From the NCBI RefSeq assembly GCF_963678635.1, contig NC_087066.1, positions 40,881,223 to 40,945,222 of the forward strand: DNA of 64,000 nt, in the 5' to 3' direction. This DNA is from Symsagittifera roscoffensis. Lineage: Eukaryota > Xenacoelomorpha > Acoela > Convolutidae. Below the pieces are notes generated by a model that saw only the letters and a list, made by a program, of their open reading frames with translations, was not told where the DNA came from and ran no database searches. The position numbers and the translations under genes are program-made. This document shows, piece by piece, positions 11,431 through 22,276 of this stretch. Position 1 is the stretch's first letter, and every line of letters starts with the position of its first letter.

Positions 11431-13442
11431 GATTATGCGTGGAAAACAAAAAAACGAAAACAAAAAATCGATGAAACATAATTCGCAAACAGTCGAAAAC
11501 ATAAAATGACCATAATAAGCCAATATTTTATGACATAATCTCAACAAAAATTTTTGCCTCATGATCGCATCAAAAATTATTTTGCAGAAAATAATCAGTT
11601 TATCGCCCACTATGATAAAACTCTTGAATTGAAGGCAAACATTTGGTCTTTGATAAGACAGACTCTAAAAAATCGATCAAGTTAAACATCGCTATCAAAA
11701 CGTTTCAAGTTTTACTTAATACTTTATGGACAACACTCAATGAACTATAATTTTTTTCTCAATCAACTAATAAATAACTTCGGTATTTATTAAAGCAAAC
11801 TTAATCAGCTGGTAGTTCATCCAACTTCACGAAAAACTCAAAGTTTCGCATTTTTTGTTTTTAATTATGAACTTAATCATTTAAAAAAGAAATAAGAATA
11901 TATACGGATATTAGATTGCTTCTGCTGCGAATTTCGTTTTTGTTGTATGTGTTTTTACGAAGTCACCATTTGACGAACATATCAACCGTGTTTCCGTTTG
12001 TAAAACGTGAAAAGTAGCATGTATAAAAAATACTAGTGCATGACTTGCACTCTGATGCTTTAAGTGCACTTGCACTGCCGAACTTGTGCTAAGATCATTC
12101 TCATCTCCATGACTTGTTTTTGATTGGTAGAATTGAGAAGACTCAGTATTACTTTCGTCTGTGTTGGCGTTGCTTTGCGATGAGCTATAAGTAAGTAACA
12201 AAATTTCCATCAGACAAAAACGATGGCTACTAAGCAGCCAAATATCACACTAGCTACAAATTTATATTTAATTATGAATACTATTTAGTTCAAAATATAT
12301 ATAAGAGGAGTATAATAGGCACCTTTGTAATTAACTACGTGAAAATTATGTAACACTTACAAAAATCAAGCAAACTTCAACACAAAAAAATGTAAATGTC
12401 GGGTGGTTTATATATTCTACTCGATTTTCATTCGTTCATATTTCGGCTCCTTCAATCATATTGAAAAGTTCCGCAAAAAGATCTGCTCCTAGGTATATTT
12501 CAGATCAACCGTTTAAATTTACCATATTTCTGTTTCAATTCGAATCTTTCACTGCATTTTGTAGATTTATTGAGAATAACCCAGACGTTAACAGAGACTA
12601 GTGTCTGTGTACTTGCCTCAAATGTGTGTTCAGTATTGACTCACTGGCGTAGAATGTGTTCACACAGGTCACTTCACTTTCCTGATCCTCACTCCAGTCG
12701 ACTTCGTAGCCTAAAAACAAATAAACCAAGAATAAACCAATTTTTTCAAAGCCTGCAGACAGCTCCATGGATACAGAGGCGCAGTTGCACTTCACAAAAC
12801 AAGAAAAAAAACAACAAAAAAGCTCTAGGCTGTTTCTCTTTTTCTTCAGTTTTGTTATAACTCAAACTTATGTTACCGTTTCATGCGCTTTTAACGATTG
12901 GAGTTCCCCAGTTTTTTTGTCAGCTATCCATTTTTTTGAGTTTCAATTTACTGTTAATACACAGAGGCGACGCGGAGCTTCCCATCAATTGCAAAACTAT
13001 AAAAAAGCATTGCAAGCTAGCAGACAGGAAAGAAAAGGAGAGCCATTAATTCCAAAGAAAATGAAAAAATTTCACAAGAAACCACAATTTAAAAAACTTC
13101 AAAACGTCGTTTGGATATAATTTCTATTTGCGGAAAACACGTCCAGAAACACCTTCGTCGGCGTTTAAGGAAAATTCAGACCAATTATCAAGCGAAAAAA
13201 GAATGTTGTCATGCAAAACTTTGAACTATAAGTTCTATGAGATTTTTTAGCGAAAAAAAATTTTCAAGCGGAAAAAACATGAAAAGGAGAAAATATACGA
13301 AGTCCAAGATAGTAGAATTACGAATTGCAGGAATGAAACACAGAGGCAAGGCTTCGCTTCGAAAACTCAAGCGAGAACACGGCAAAAAGGAGCTCTGTAA
13401 AATGCAAGAAAAAGTAGAAATAAGCCTCGAATCATTTGAAAC

Positions 13443-13600
13443 CGGCTGAGTCTCGGATTCGATCTGCAACCTAGGTATTAAGAGACTCCCGCACTAACCA
13501 CTCAGCCACACACGCTTAATACATAACAACCACTAGCCATCAAAAAGCAGAGAACAGAAGCTATGAACTTTCCAATGCTAGATCGTGATTATAGCAAAAA
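13443..13600 (-). repeat. tRNA-derived SINE copy (type I head), duplication unit 2
   Basis: Duplicate of 6606-6760, here with the better A box (GTGGCTGAGTGGTTAGTGCG on the minus strand) and B-box-like GATCGAATCC. Confidence 0.6.
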
Positions 13601-13820
13601 GGCTACCAAATAAATGAACACTTTTTAGTGCGAGTTACGTTAGAAAAAAAGATGGTTTGTACTGATCGCTAGTGTTAACAGAGAAAACAACTACCATGAT
13701 AACTACATTCGGCGAAGAAATTCTAAGAAGAAGCAACTAAGCCGACAAAACGTAAGCAGACAAATAAAAAACCGTCAACTTTTTTGAAACGGAACATTTC
13801 CCATATAAAAAAAATCAGGT

Positions 13821-13899
13821 CCTGAAAGGATTCGAACCCAGGATCTTTGCCGTTCCAGGCGTATTCGTCTCCAGACTAAGTGAGCCGGAGACGCTTAGA
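13821..13899 (-). repeat. tRNA-like SINE head (type II), duplication unit 2
   Basis: Duplicate of 6984-7062, with the same perfect B box GGGTTCGAATCC on the minus strand. Confidence 0.5.
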
Positions 13900-14849
13900 A
13901 ACTTGAACTCATTATGAACCAAGATACCAAGGGATTCAAGTTGATAACCCGAAATAAGTCTATATTCCGATTGGATAACGCGTGCTAATTGCAAGCGTTC
14001 TGATGCTTTAGAGACATAAAATTATGTAATTGTAATTTGTTACGATGCGAAATGATTTCTTCTTCTTTTCAATCGCGCCAAAGCTGAGAGCTTTAATCAT
14101 GATAGCGCTTTAATCGGACTTTTGCTGGAAAATTTTCAAATTTGGGTTTGCTCCTACATTTTGGTGCATGTGTTGGCTTCCAAATTTAAAATATAAAATT
14201 GTACTCTCCAAAATTTCAACTCTAGCTTTAATGGCTGCGTACCACACATCAAGCGACAAGCATTCGCGGATCCACAAAAAGTACATTGTGGACAATATAT
14301 TCGTATTCACTTATCATTACTTGCCTGCAAAATGGTAAGAGGTCAAGTTCTCTTCTAGAGCTTCAAATATCGAATCTTCGACCGAAGTCAAGAACTTCAG
14401 CATACTCTGAAATACAGTAAAAAAAAATTTTAAAAATGGCCCGAATATACTTGAGTGCAATGATTCATATGAATTCTTGATTGAACTAGACACAAGATAA
14501 GGAGATAATCCAACTCTATTTCGAAACATACCAAACTATCACTAATCCAGCCTAACCAAACATCAAGACTCGATCCCCATGTAAAACCAACATTAATGGA
14601 ACTACTGAAAAAATTCTTATTTCTCACTGGATGGTTGAGTGGCACCAGATCTGGGTCAAGGTCACGGCTGTCGTCATTCGTCTGAATCTGCAACAAAATC
14701 AAAAATCTGGAGACCGCATTTATACAAATGAAATTAACTCATTAACTCATCACTGAGTCATATTAAGCTAAGCATAAATAAGCTGTTGTAAGCGGCCTAA
14801 ATTGTCACTCAACTCTCTCCAATGATTATTTGCGGTCGCTGATTTTGCG

Positions 14850-16873
14850 GTATCAGGACAAAATATACCATAACAAAAGCTCCCATGACAAAAGATACCG
14901 TACCAAAAGATCCCTTGTACAAAAATCACCCATACCATAAGATCCCATGCCAATTAAGAAGATCCCATGATCTATAAATAAAAAATCAGGATCGAAAAGT
15001 CAGCAGAAATGAATCTAGAGTACTGATATCTCAATTAGTTTTGCGCTTTTAAAGAACAACCCAATGTAAGATAACTAAATTTAAACGACTCATTTTTGGG
15101 ATTAACATAGTGCCAGCATGTGTTTAATTTAGTGTTAATATGGCATTGAAATAGAACAACTCAACTGAAAATGTGTACACTCTGCATTTATTATCTCACT
15201 CTTCAACTCTCAGAATAGTCAAAAATGAATTCTTTTACTCGGGGAACCTCACAAAAAGGCCAAACACTGATTATTCATGACGGCCATGAATTTCAAAAGA
15301 AACGTGATACGAAGAGAACAACACACTGGCGCTGCAGCAAATGGAGATCATATAAATGCCCAAAAATTTAAATCACTTCTGGGAGCGATGTAATTTCAAA
15401 CAGCAACAAGCATAATCACGAGCTCAGCGCAGGACGCTCAGAAGCTCGGCAACTAGTTCAGCAAAGGAAGGAGACAGTTAGTAATCAACTAAATCCAGCA
15501 AACAGCCAGATCATCGCAGCTAGTTTGCAATTGACGCAGGACAAAGCAACCCAACTGTCTTTGCCCTCCCGGTCGGCGATAACGCGAACTTTAAACAGAA
15601 CTAAGCAAACGGCATCCCTGCCCATTGTTGCAACAGATGACCGAAAAATTTAAAATATTTTATTTTAAATTTTAACAGTCTGAGCGCTGAATATGATTCC
15701 TGCGCTTATTTTTGTACCGGAGTGAAAAGTGGAAATCGGGTTCGGCCTAGTATTGGAGGAAATATGCAGTGTGGAAACCAAACAGGATATTTAACAAAAC
15801 AAAAAACGTACATTTAAGGGGATTTGGTTGGCCGAAAAACACTTTCCTATTTCTTTATGGAACCATTATCAAAAAGCTATGTGTTGTCTAGCCCAAACAA
15901 CAAATGAAGTTGAAGGGTGGCATCTAGGTGTAACCACTTTGTTTCAAGGCAGCTATCCTTCAAAATATAGGTTTCTTGAAAAAATTCAACTGGATTCCTA
16001 CAACCAAAAATTCAATATTTTGAAGGCATCCAGCCGTACAATCAACTTATCCCGGAAAAACACCGTCATTTGAATGAAAAAGTTCAACAGATAACTTGTT
16101 CATACATATACTTGAACTTTATGTCTTATATCTGTTCACTTGTCGATTTAACTTCATAAATTTTGTTTTAGTTTTTGCCTGATTTCTCCTAAATTTAAAT
16201 TTGTTTGATCAATTTTTTTATAGACGTCTCCTTCCACCCTCCCGGAGAACGCCAAAACGCTTTACTACGACTCGCATTCGAAAATGCTGTCTCTAGCAAT
16301 TGGATTCCAGAGCAACTGGCCTTATTTACGGGACGCTAGTTTGGGGGTAGGGGCCTGACGGCCCTTTGAGTATTGCGCCTAGCGAAAAAAAGTTGATCAG
16401 AAGTGAGAATTAATATTTTTTTATCAAATAGAATGGCAAGTGACTCTTAATGGAAATGATTTCAAAGCTTTGGAATTATGCAAAAACTCAATTTCAATTT
16501 TATACCGACTTGGGTTGTCTGGAAAATCAGGCCATTATTGACAAAGTTGGTTTTGATTAATTGGAAAACTTTTCCATGTCCCTTTGTAGTCTAAGCGGTT
16601 TTGAAGTTTGAGTTTCAATTTGAAGGCCAAGTGATTTGCAAAGTTGTTTGTTCGAAATTTGTGCAGCAAAATTTTTGCCGTGTCTTTGATTTAAACCGAC
16701 GCTTTGTTTGTGCTTTGTAACCGCTTTGATTTCATTTCTCAGATTCTTTTATATTTTATTATATTATCTTATATCTTATAATTTTAGAACGAGGTATCTT
16801 TTCGAATGGTATCTTATTGACTGGGATCTTCTCGTTTGGGATCTTAAGGTAAGGAATCTTTTGTCATGAAACC
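14850..16873. mobile_element. Mutator-like (MULE) element remnant, copy 2
   Basis: Duplicate of 9409-11430 carried by the tandem duplication, not a separate insertion: the flanking 9 bp repeats (gattttgcg 14841-14849, gattatgcg 16874-16882) and the surrounding sequence are the same as in copy 1. Confidence 0.7.
15225..16073 (+). pseudogene. FLYWCH/MULE transposase fragments, copy 2
   Basis: Same structure as 9784-10632: an interrupted FLYWCH finger followed by the NEVEGWHLGV transposase C-terminal block (15828-16073). It differs by a few substitutions, for example His to Arg near the end (SSHTINL to SSRTINL). Confidence 0.68.
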
Positions 16874-17689
16874 GATTATGCGTGGAAAACAAAAAAACGA
16901 AAACAAAAAATCGATGAAACATAATTCGCAAACAGTCGAAAACATAAAATGACCATAATAAGCCAATATTTTATGACATAATCTCAACAAAAATTTTTGC
17001 CTCATGATCGCATCAAAAATTATTTTGCAGAAAATAATCAGTTTATCGTCCACTATGATAAAACTCTTGAATTGAAGGCAAACATTTGGTCTTTGATAAG
17101 ACAGACTCTAAAAAATCGATCAAGTTAAACATCGCTATCAAAACGTTTCAAGTTTTACTTAATACTTTATGGACAACACTCAATGAACTATAATTTTTTT
17201 CTCAATCAACTAATAAATAACTTCGGTATTTATTAAAGCAAACTTAATCAGCTGGTAGTTCATCCAACTTCACGAAAAACTCAAAGTTTCGCATTTTTTG
17301 TTTTTAATTATGAACTTAATCATTTAAAAAAGAAATAAGAATATATACGGATATTAGATTGCTTCTGCTGCGAATTTCGTTTTTGTTGTATGTGTTTTTA
17401 CGAAGTCACCATTTGACGAACATATCAACCGTGTTTCCGTTTGTAAAACGTGAAAAGTAGCATGTATAAAAAATACTAGTGCATGACTTGCACTCTGATG
17501 CTTTAAGTAGATTGCTGAACGTAAGAATAGCTTGCTAACATATATACGAGAAAGCAATATTCAATGCAACCTTTAAACAGGACCCAATTACCAGGTTTTT
17601 CGATTTCATTTATTAAACCAGTTATAAAGAAAACTTTCAAGTTACTTTTCAACAAAATGGTCATATCTCTATAACTACTTTAGATCAAA

Positions 17690-18550
17690 GAGAAGCCAAA
17701 TTTGCAACCACTGAAAGTATCCTGACAGCACTAAAATATGGGACTGAAAATTTCTTCAAATCATGAAAAAATCTCGGAATCAAAAGGACTTGAGCAGTAA
17801 TAATTGAGGCCAGATTTCTAACCCCGAGCAGATACGGTTGAGAATTTCATGTTTTGTTAGTTTTTTTAATCCGTTGTTTGAAAAAAAAAATAGCCAACGA
17901 ACAGTTGGAAAAGAGTAACGAACGCAAGGATACTGAAAAAAAAAAACTGACTAGTTTTTTCAAAAATCTTCAATTTATGAATTTCGAATAAAAAATTAGA
18001 TGGTCTTAAAGCTCTTTGAATTTGGAGAAAAATTTTTGAAACCAAGAGAATTAGAGCTTTAAAATTCAACGACTCAAACTTCCAATCCCTGTATGTACTC
18101 TTACATCACCGCACCATTAAGCACAGAACTTCATTTTATGTAAGTGATTTTTTATCTTATTTCTTTGAAAAACAAACTGAAAAAAATCATGAAAAACGCC
18201 GCATCTTGGAAGCCAAAAGATTTGAGCTGTAAGTTCAGGAGGCTAGCTTTGCAAACCCTCGGTCAGCTGCGACAGTACGAAAGCATAGGTTGAAAATTTC
18301 ATTTTCTGTTAGTATTTTACATCAACAATTTTTGAGAAAAAATTTAAAAACGTACGTCATATTTTGAAACTAAAATGATTTTTGCATTAAAATTTGGAGC
18401 CGGAATTGTAACTTCTGAGTGCACCCTTAAACCACCCCAACATAGAAGAAAATTTCAAAATTTTTGTTTATTTTTTTGAAAAAAGTATGGAAAAAATCGT
18501 AAACAACGCCATATCTCGGAGACCAGAAAGATTTGAGCAGTAATATCTAT
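17690..18550 (+). repeat. Divergent tandem repeat, about three units
   Basis: The phrase aaaaatc(g/a)tgaaaaacgcc..atctcgga.gcc.aaaagatttgagcagtaat recurs near 17764, 18181 and 18490, with similar context such as gttgaaaatttcat..tctgttagt. A dispersed-repeat copy (17866-18066, minus-strand-like) sits between the first two. No coding potential was seen. Confidence 0.5.
17866..18066. repeat. Copy of a dispersed 'cagttggaaaagag' repeat family
   Basis: Members start around agccaac..acagttggaaaagag. They continue through ctttcgaatttcgaa and ctctttgaatttctagaaca to ctgggaaatctg and tcgaaactagaagtcgatca, and end near cctatataagagtcttcac. Other copies, full or partial: 24386-24480, 27195-27415, 27425-27870, 28247-28765, 29935-30190, 32735-33000 and 39765-40270. 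No ORF or inverted ends were recognised. Confidence 0.55.
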
Positions 18551-18559
18551 ATGCGATAT

Positions 18560-20800
18560 TTAAAGCCGTTGAGTGTACCATAATATTATCTCATCTTGGG
18601 TTTGAGTGATTCAATTTATTTTCATAAACCCTGAGACGAAAAGCTTTGCGCGAGAAGAACGATCGCATTGCGTGAGGAAAAACTATACACTTAAAACATT
18701 CTTGATTTAACAGATGCATGGTTAGAATTGTGGGTGACCTTGGAAATTTAAAAATTGAAATAAAAAAGGATAACACTTCGCAATACTTTGGCATTTTTTC
18801 AACAAACATGTCAACATAGGGCTAAATGAACGCCAATTAAATGATGTATAGACAGATAGATAAACATTTGTTCCATTTTTCCCATATACATAGGTTTCAT
18901 AAGGGCGGTTAGTTTATCATTTTTTCATATCTTCATTCGCCACAATTTTCAACTTAATTAATCAATATTCAATCAAAAAATTATATATTAGTCAAGATTT
19001 CATTCACTTCCGAGATTTATTATTTTCAAACACATTGATCATTGGAGAAAGACCTGAAAGGACGCCCAGGTCATATTTACACATTAATTCTCTAGATATT
19101 GACAAATGAAGATAAAAATATCAGTTACCACGATTTTAAAAGTAAAAAAATGAAAATTTAAAAAAAAACTAGATCTAATAAAATTTAAATTTTGGTATGT
19201 CTCGATATGCCTAAAATCGAACATAACCTTTGCAAACATGCCTACATTCGAATATCATTATAGCAACGGAACAAAACTTATGAATAGGAAACAAAGACAA
19301 TCTTTGAGCGGACACAAAAGGAACCGAGTTTTTAAAACTTAAAAAATAATAAATAAGATACACTGGCGAAGCTGAGCTTTGCACCACTTGCGATACAACA
19401 CAATCATAAAAAGAATTAGTCGAAAAATGAAAAATGGTAAAAAGCTAGGTGAACCAAAACTTTCATGTCTCGATGAAGGACACCTAGGGCGCAGCTAAAG
19501 CTGGAGGCAAGTATTAAAAATTTTTTGAATCAGTTATACTAACGCGGGACGAAATTTTAAAAATTAGACTTTGCACAAAACCTTCGTTGTTTCTCGACTT
19601 AAATAAGAGTGAAAATTTTAAAATTTTGGAATCTTTTAGACCTGGCCTTTAGATTTTCCCAAAGACCTAGCCTTTCTTTTACATTAAAGAGAAGCCGCTT
19701 CTGCAAGAAACATTCTGCAAGATTTGATAGCGTAGTTTTCAAGAAAATTCAAAGTTTCTAAAAAACGGTCGAAACTCAAAAACTTGACTGTCCGAAGTCG
19801 CTTAACTTTTTTTTCTGCTAAGCGCAGTTCGCGGACGGGAAAGTAGAAAAGATTCCCAACATCAGGTTTCTCGATTGAACGCTAACCTGAGAACTGGCAC
19901 GGTAATTTTCGAGTCGACTAAAAAACTTCGAAAACGGTCCAATTTTCGTAATTTTCACTTGTTTAAGGGCCATAACTTTTGTCTGAAAAAACTGGGCGTA
20001 GCAAACTATAAGCGTAAGCTTCCAACAACTTGTTGGGTCGATTAATCCTTTATCAGATTTGGCAGGATAGTTATCGAGAAAAACCAGTCAACAAATGAAA
20101 AAAATTCCACATTTCCGAAAATCATAGCTTTTTCATAACAAAATTTGAGACTAGCCTCTTATGTAGAAAAGATTCCCCGCAACCTGTTATTTGACTTAAG
20201 CAACTGAACCAGTACCGTCGCGGAAAGATATTAGATAACCTATTAGGGAGATTCAAATGACGCATTATCATTCCTCGCTTCAAGAAAAAGATAATTAATT
20301 ATTTTTTCTTAAGAATTTTTTTCCAAATTTTCTTTTGCTTAAAAGACTTGAGTTTAAAATTTTTCGAGCGCTTAAAACGTCTAGTAAAAATAACTCTCAT
20401 TTTAAGATCTCGAGAAAATGGCATTAAAGGCCCTAAATTAAAAATTTTATTTTGATGTGCAACCAATTATAATTGTACACAGAAAGCTGCATTTTGCAAA
20501 AGAACCAAAAAAAAACTAAATGGCAAACAGAAGCTTTATAATGCTAAATAGGAGATTCCGACCTCCGGGGTCATTTGGTGTCTAATGGTTTTATAAATGC
20601 TCCGAATACCCTTGATGTCTTCCAAAAACCAGTCACCGATAAAGCGAATAAAACGCATGCAGATAAACCCATGAGCAGTACATAATTGAAACTGCGCTCT
20701 TTTGGCGAACACTTATTTCATCAAGTTAGATTTTTGGCTTTTTCATTGCAGAGATTAGTTTAAATAAGCGCAGTGGATATTTTAATTCAATGTTTACCCA
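18560..20800. other. Gene-free AT-rich interval
   Basis: I see no exon with conserved coding signal on either strand. Around 19.5-20.2 kb are phrases that recur weakly (gaaaagattccc, aaaacggtc), suggesting an old, decayed repeat. A dispersed-repeat core is at 19370-19410. Confidence 0.5.
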
Positions 20801-21117
20801 CAGTGCCCCTTCCCGGATAACCGAAAAAAAATTTCCTTCCCGGATAATTGAAAATTAAGTAAAAAATGACTTGACGCGAACAATGATCGCCAACTAAATA
20901 CTAACCAGGCTCATCCTGGCCTGATAGCTTAAGCCGAACACTCAACGCAGAACAAAATTTGACCCGGGGCACCCTTAACTGTAATTTTCGGCTATCCAAA
21001 AACAAAATTTTTCACAGCAATCCTATGACAAGGCCAAACTGTGCACTGGGTAGGCGCAAAATTTTGTGTCTGAATGTTCCTGGATTCCAAAAAAAATAAT
21101 TTTTAAACATGTTTCAA

Positions 21118-21325
21118 AATGTAAGTGGATTCCACTTACAAAACTTCTGCGGAATCCGCGTACATATAAGTGTAACGTAAATTTTGTCGGCCTATTTGTT
21201 GTGTCGCGGATTCTGCAACAACCGAATACAGCTAGTTGTTTTGGATCCCGCAACAGTAAGTGGATTCCGCAAAATGTAAGCGGAATCCGCAAATGTAAGC
21301 GGATTCCGCAAACTGTAAGTGGATT
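21118..21325. repeat. Short interspersed repeat of 'gtaagtggattccgcaaa'
   Basis: An 18-20 bp motif (aatgtaagcggattccgcaa and variants) occurs about six times; the last four copies are nearly tandem at 21255-21325. One copy forms a palindrome, aagtggattccactt, near 21122-21136. The open frames here are by-products of the repeat. Confidence 0.6.
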
Positions 21326-21500
21326 ATGAATTTTGTTCAATACTGAATTTGCATATGAACAATTAAAAGCTAGAGCTGGAATTCTTATGTCTAGCAATAT
21401 GGAATTTAAAAGCAAGGACTTAACCATTATCAGAGGAATCCACGAACAAGTTTTGAAACATTGGTTACCTAAATCGGTGGATGTCATCTTTTAGTATTTT

Positions 21501-21755
21501 GGAAGCACAACACCGAATAATTTCAATATTTGGAGTCATTGAGTTGAGAGTGTATGCAAATACAACACCCAGCATATCGCCAAATTAGGTCAGTATTTGG
21601 GATTGCGTCAATCCCAAATGCTGATTTTGGAAGCATCACGCCGAATAAATTCAGTAATTTTAGTCATTGGGTTGAGAGTTTATGGAAACACAACACACAG
21701 CATGTCGCCAAATTAGGTCAGTATTTGGGATTCCATCGGTCCCAAATAGTGGTCA
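21501..21755 (+). repeat. Tandem duplication, about 128 bp unit, two copies
   Basis: Unit 1 starts ggaagcacaacaccgaataa at 21501 and unit 2 starts ggaagcatcacgccgaataa at 21629. Both contain catgtcgccaaattaggtca-type sequence and end in tcccaaat. A third partial echo (ggtcagtatttaggattga) follows at 21752. Confidence 0.7.
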
Positions 21756-22276
21756 GTATTTAGGATTGATGAATTCCCAAAAACTGGAATAATATGGAAA
21801 AAAAATCATCATTTGGAGTAATAAGGTTGGGAGTGATTAAAAAACTATTTTTCAGCTTTTGATGAACAAAATTTTTTTTTTTCGGCTATCCCGTAATGCA
21901 TTCAAATTTCGGCTATCCGGTAAAAAATTTAATTTTCGGCTATCCGGGTATTCGGCTCCGGGACACGCCACCGTTAAGTCAACAACTGTCATTGTAGCAG
22001 TCATAGAACGGATAACCTTTCACTTTCGTGTTCTTAATGTCTCCGAGTTTCGTTCGAAAAAGATGAAATTCAAAGAATTATTGAATACGATATTAAATAT
22101 TATCTATTTTTTAGTGAAATGAAATTGGCGAATTGTGAAATATAGAAAAATAGACACATGGTACAGCTGGCAAAATTTGGTTTGACTTCTGATCTCCGAC
22201 TACTTCAGGTTTTAATCGGTGCCATTTGCAAGCATTTTTCGACAATAGCTCCTTTTGAAGGTGGCATTACTGGACC

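Larger units (their letters stand above)
5234..12065. repeat. Tandem duplication unit 1 (intact-gene copy)
   Basis: Near-identical to 12073-17508; only scattered substitutions and small indels were seen. It holds DYNC2I2 exons 1-4, part of exon 5, and the upstream Mutator-like element. Compared with unit 2 it has an extra 485 bp MITE (7267-7751) and about 911 bp (8401-9311) that includes exon 1. The left edge falls inside exon 5 (cactgccgaac at 5234) and the right edge after ctttaagt at 12065. Seven bases (gcacttg) join it to unit 2. Confidence 0.9.
12073..14687 (-). pseudogene. DYNC2I2: Partial DYNC2I2 duplicate (exons 2-4 and part of exon 5)
   Basis: Copies of exon 2 (14687-14628), exon 3 (14406-14325) and exon 4 (12710-12617) keep their splice sites, including both GC donors. 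Exon 5 is cut at the duplication joint (12184-12073), and its frame then runs into foreign sequence. Exon 1 with the start codon is deleted. One coding change was noted relative to the intact copy (DEDD to DEND in exon 5). It lies upstream of, and in the same orientation as, the intact gene, so it could at most add 5' exons to aberrant transcripts. Confidence 0.85.
12073..17508. repeat. Tandem duplication unit 2 (degraded copy)
   Basis: A copy of 5234-12065. It lacks the MITE and about 911 bp matching 8401-9311; the deletion scar at 14733-14760 has a short templated repeat (attaactcattaactcatc). It is otherwise nearly identical to unit 1, so the duplication is young. The right edge is ctttaagt at 17508, after which similarity to unit 1 stops. 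Confidence 0.9.
20803..21985. mobile_element. Possible DNA-transposon remnant with 'cggctatccgg' ends
   Basis: The left part (CAGTGCCCCTTCCCGGATAA, followed by ccgaaaa) resembles the reverse complement of the right part (ttttcggctatccgggtatt, then cggctccgggacacgcc). The 11 bp motif cggctatccgg recurs near 21910-21950 and on the other strand near 20840. The ends do not match precisely and no target duplication is clear, so the call is weak; a pogo/Tigger-like MITE is one possibility. Confidence 0.3.
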
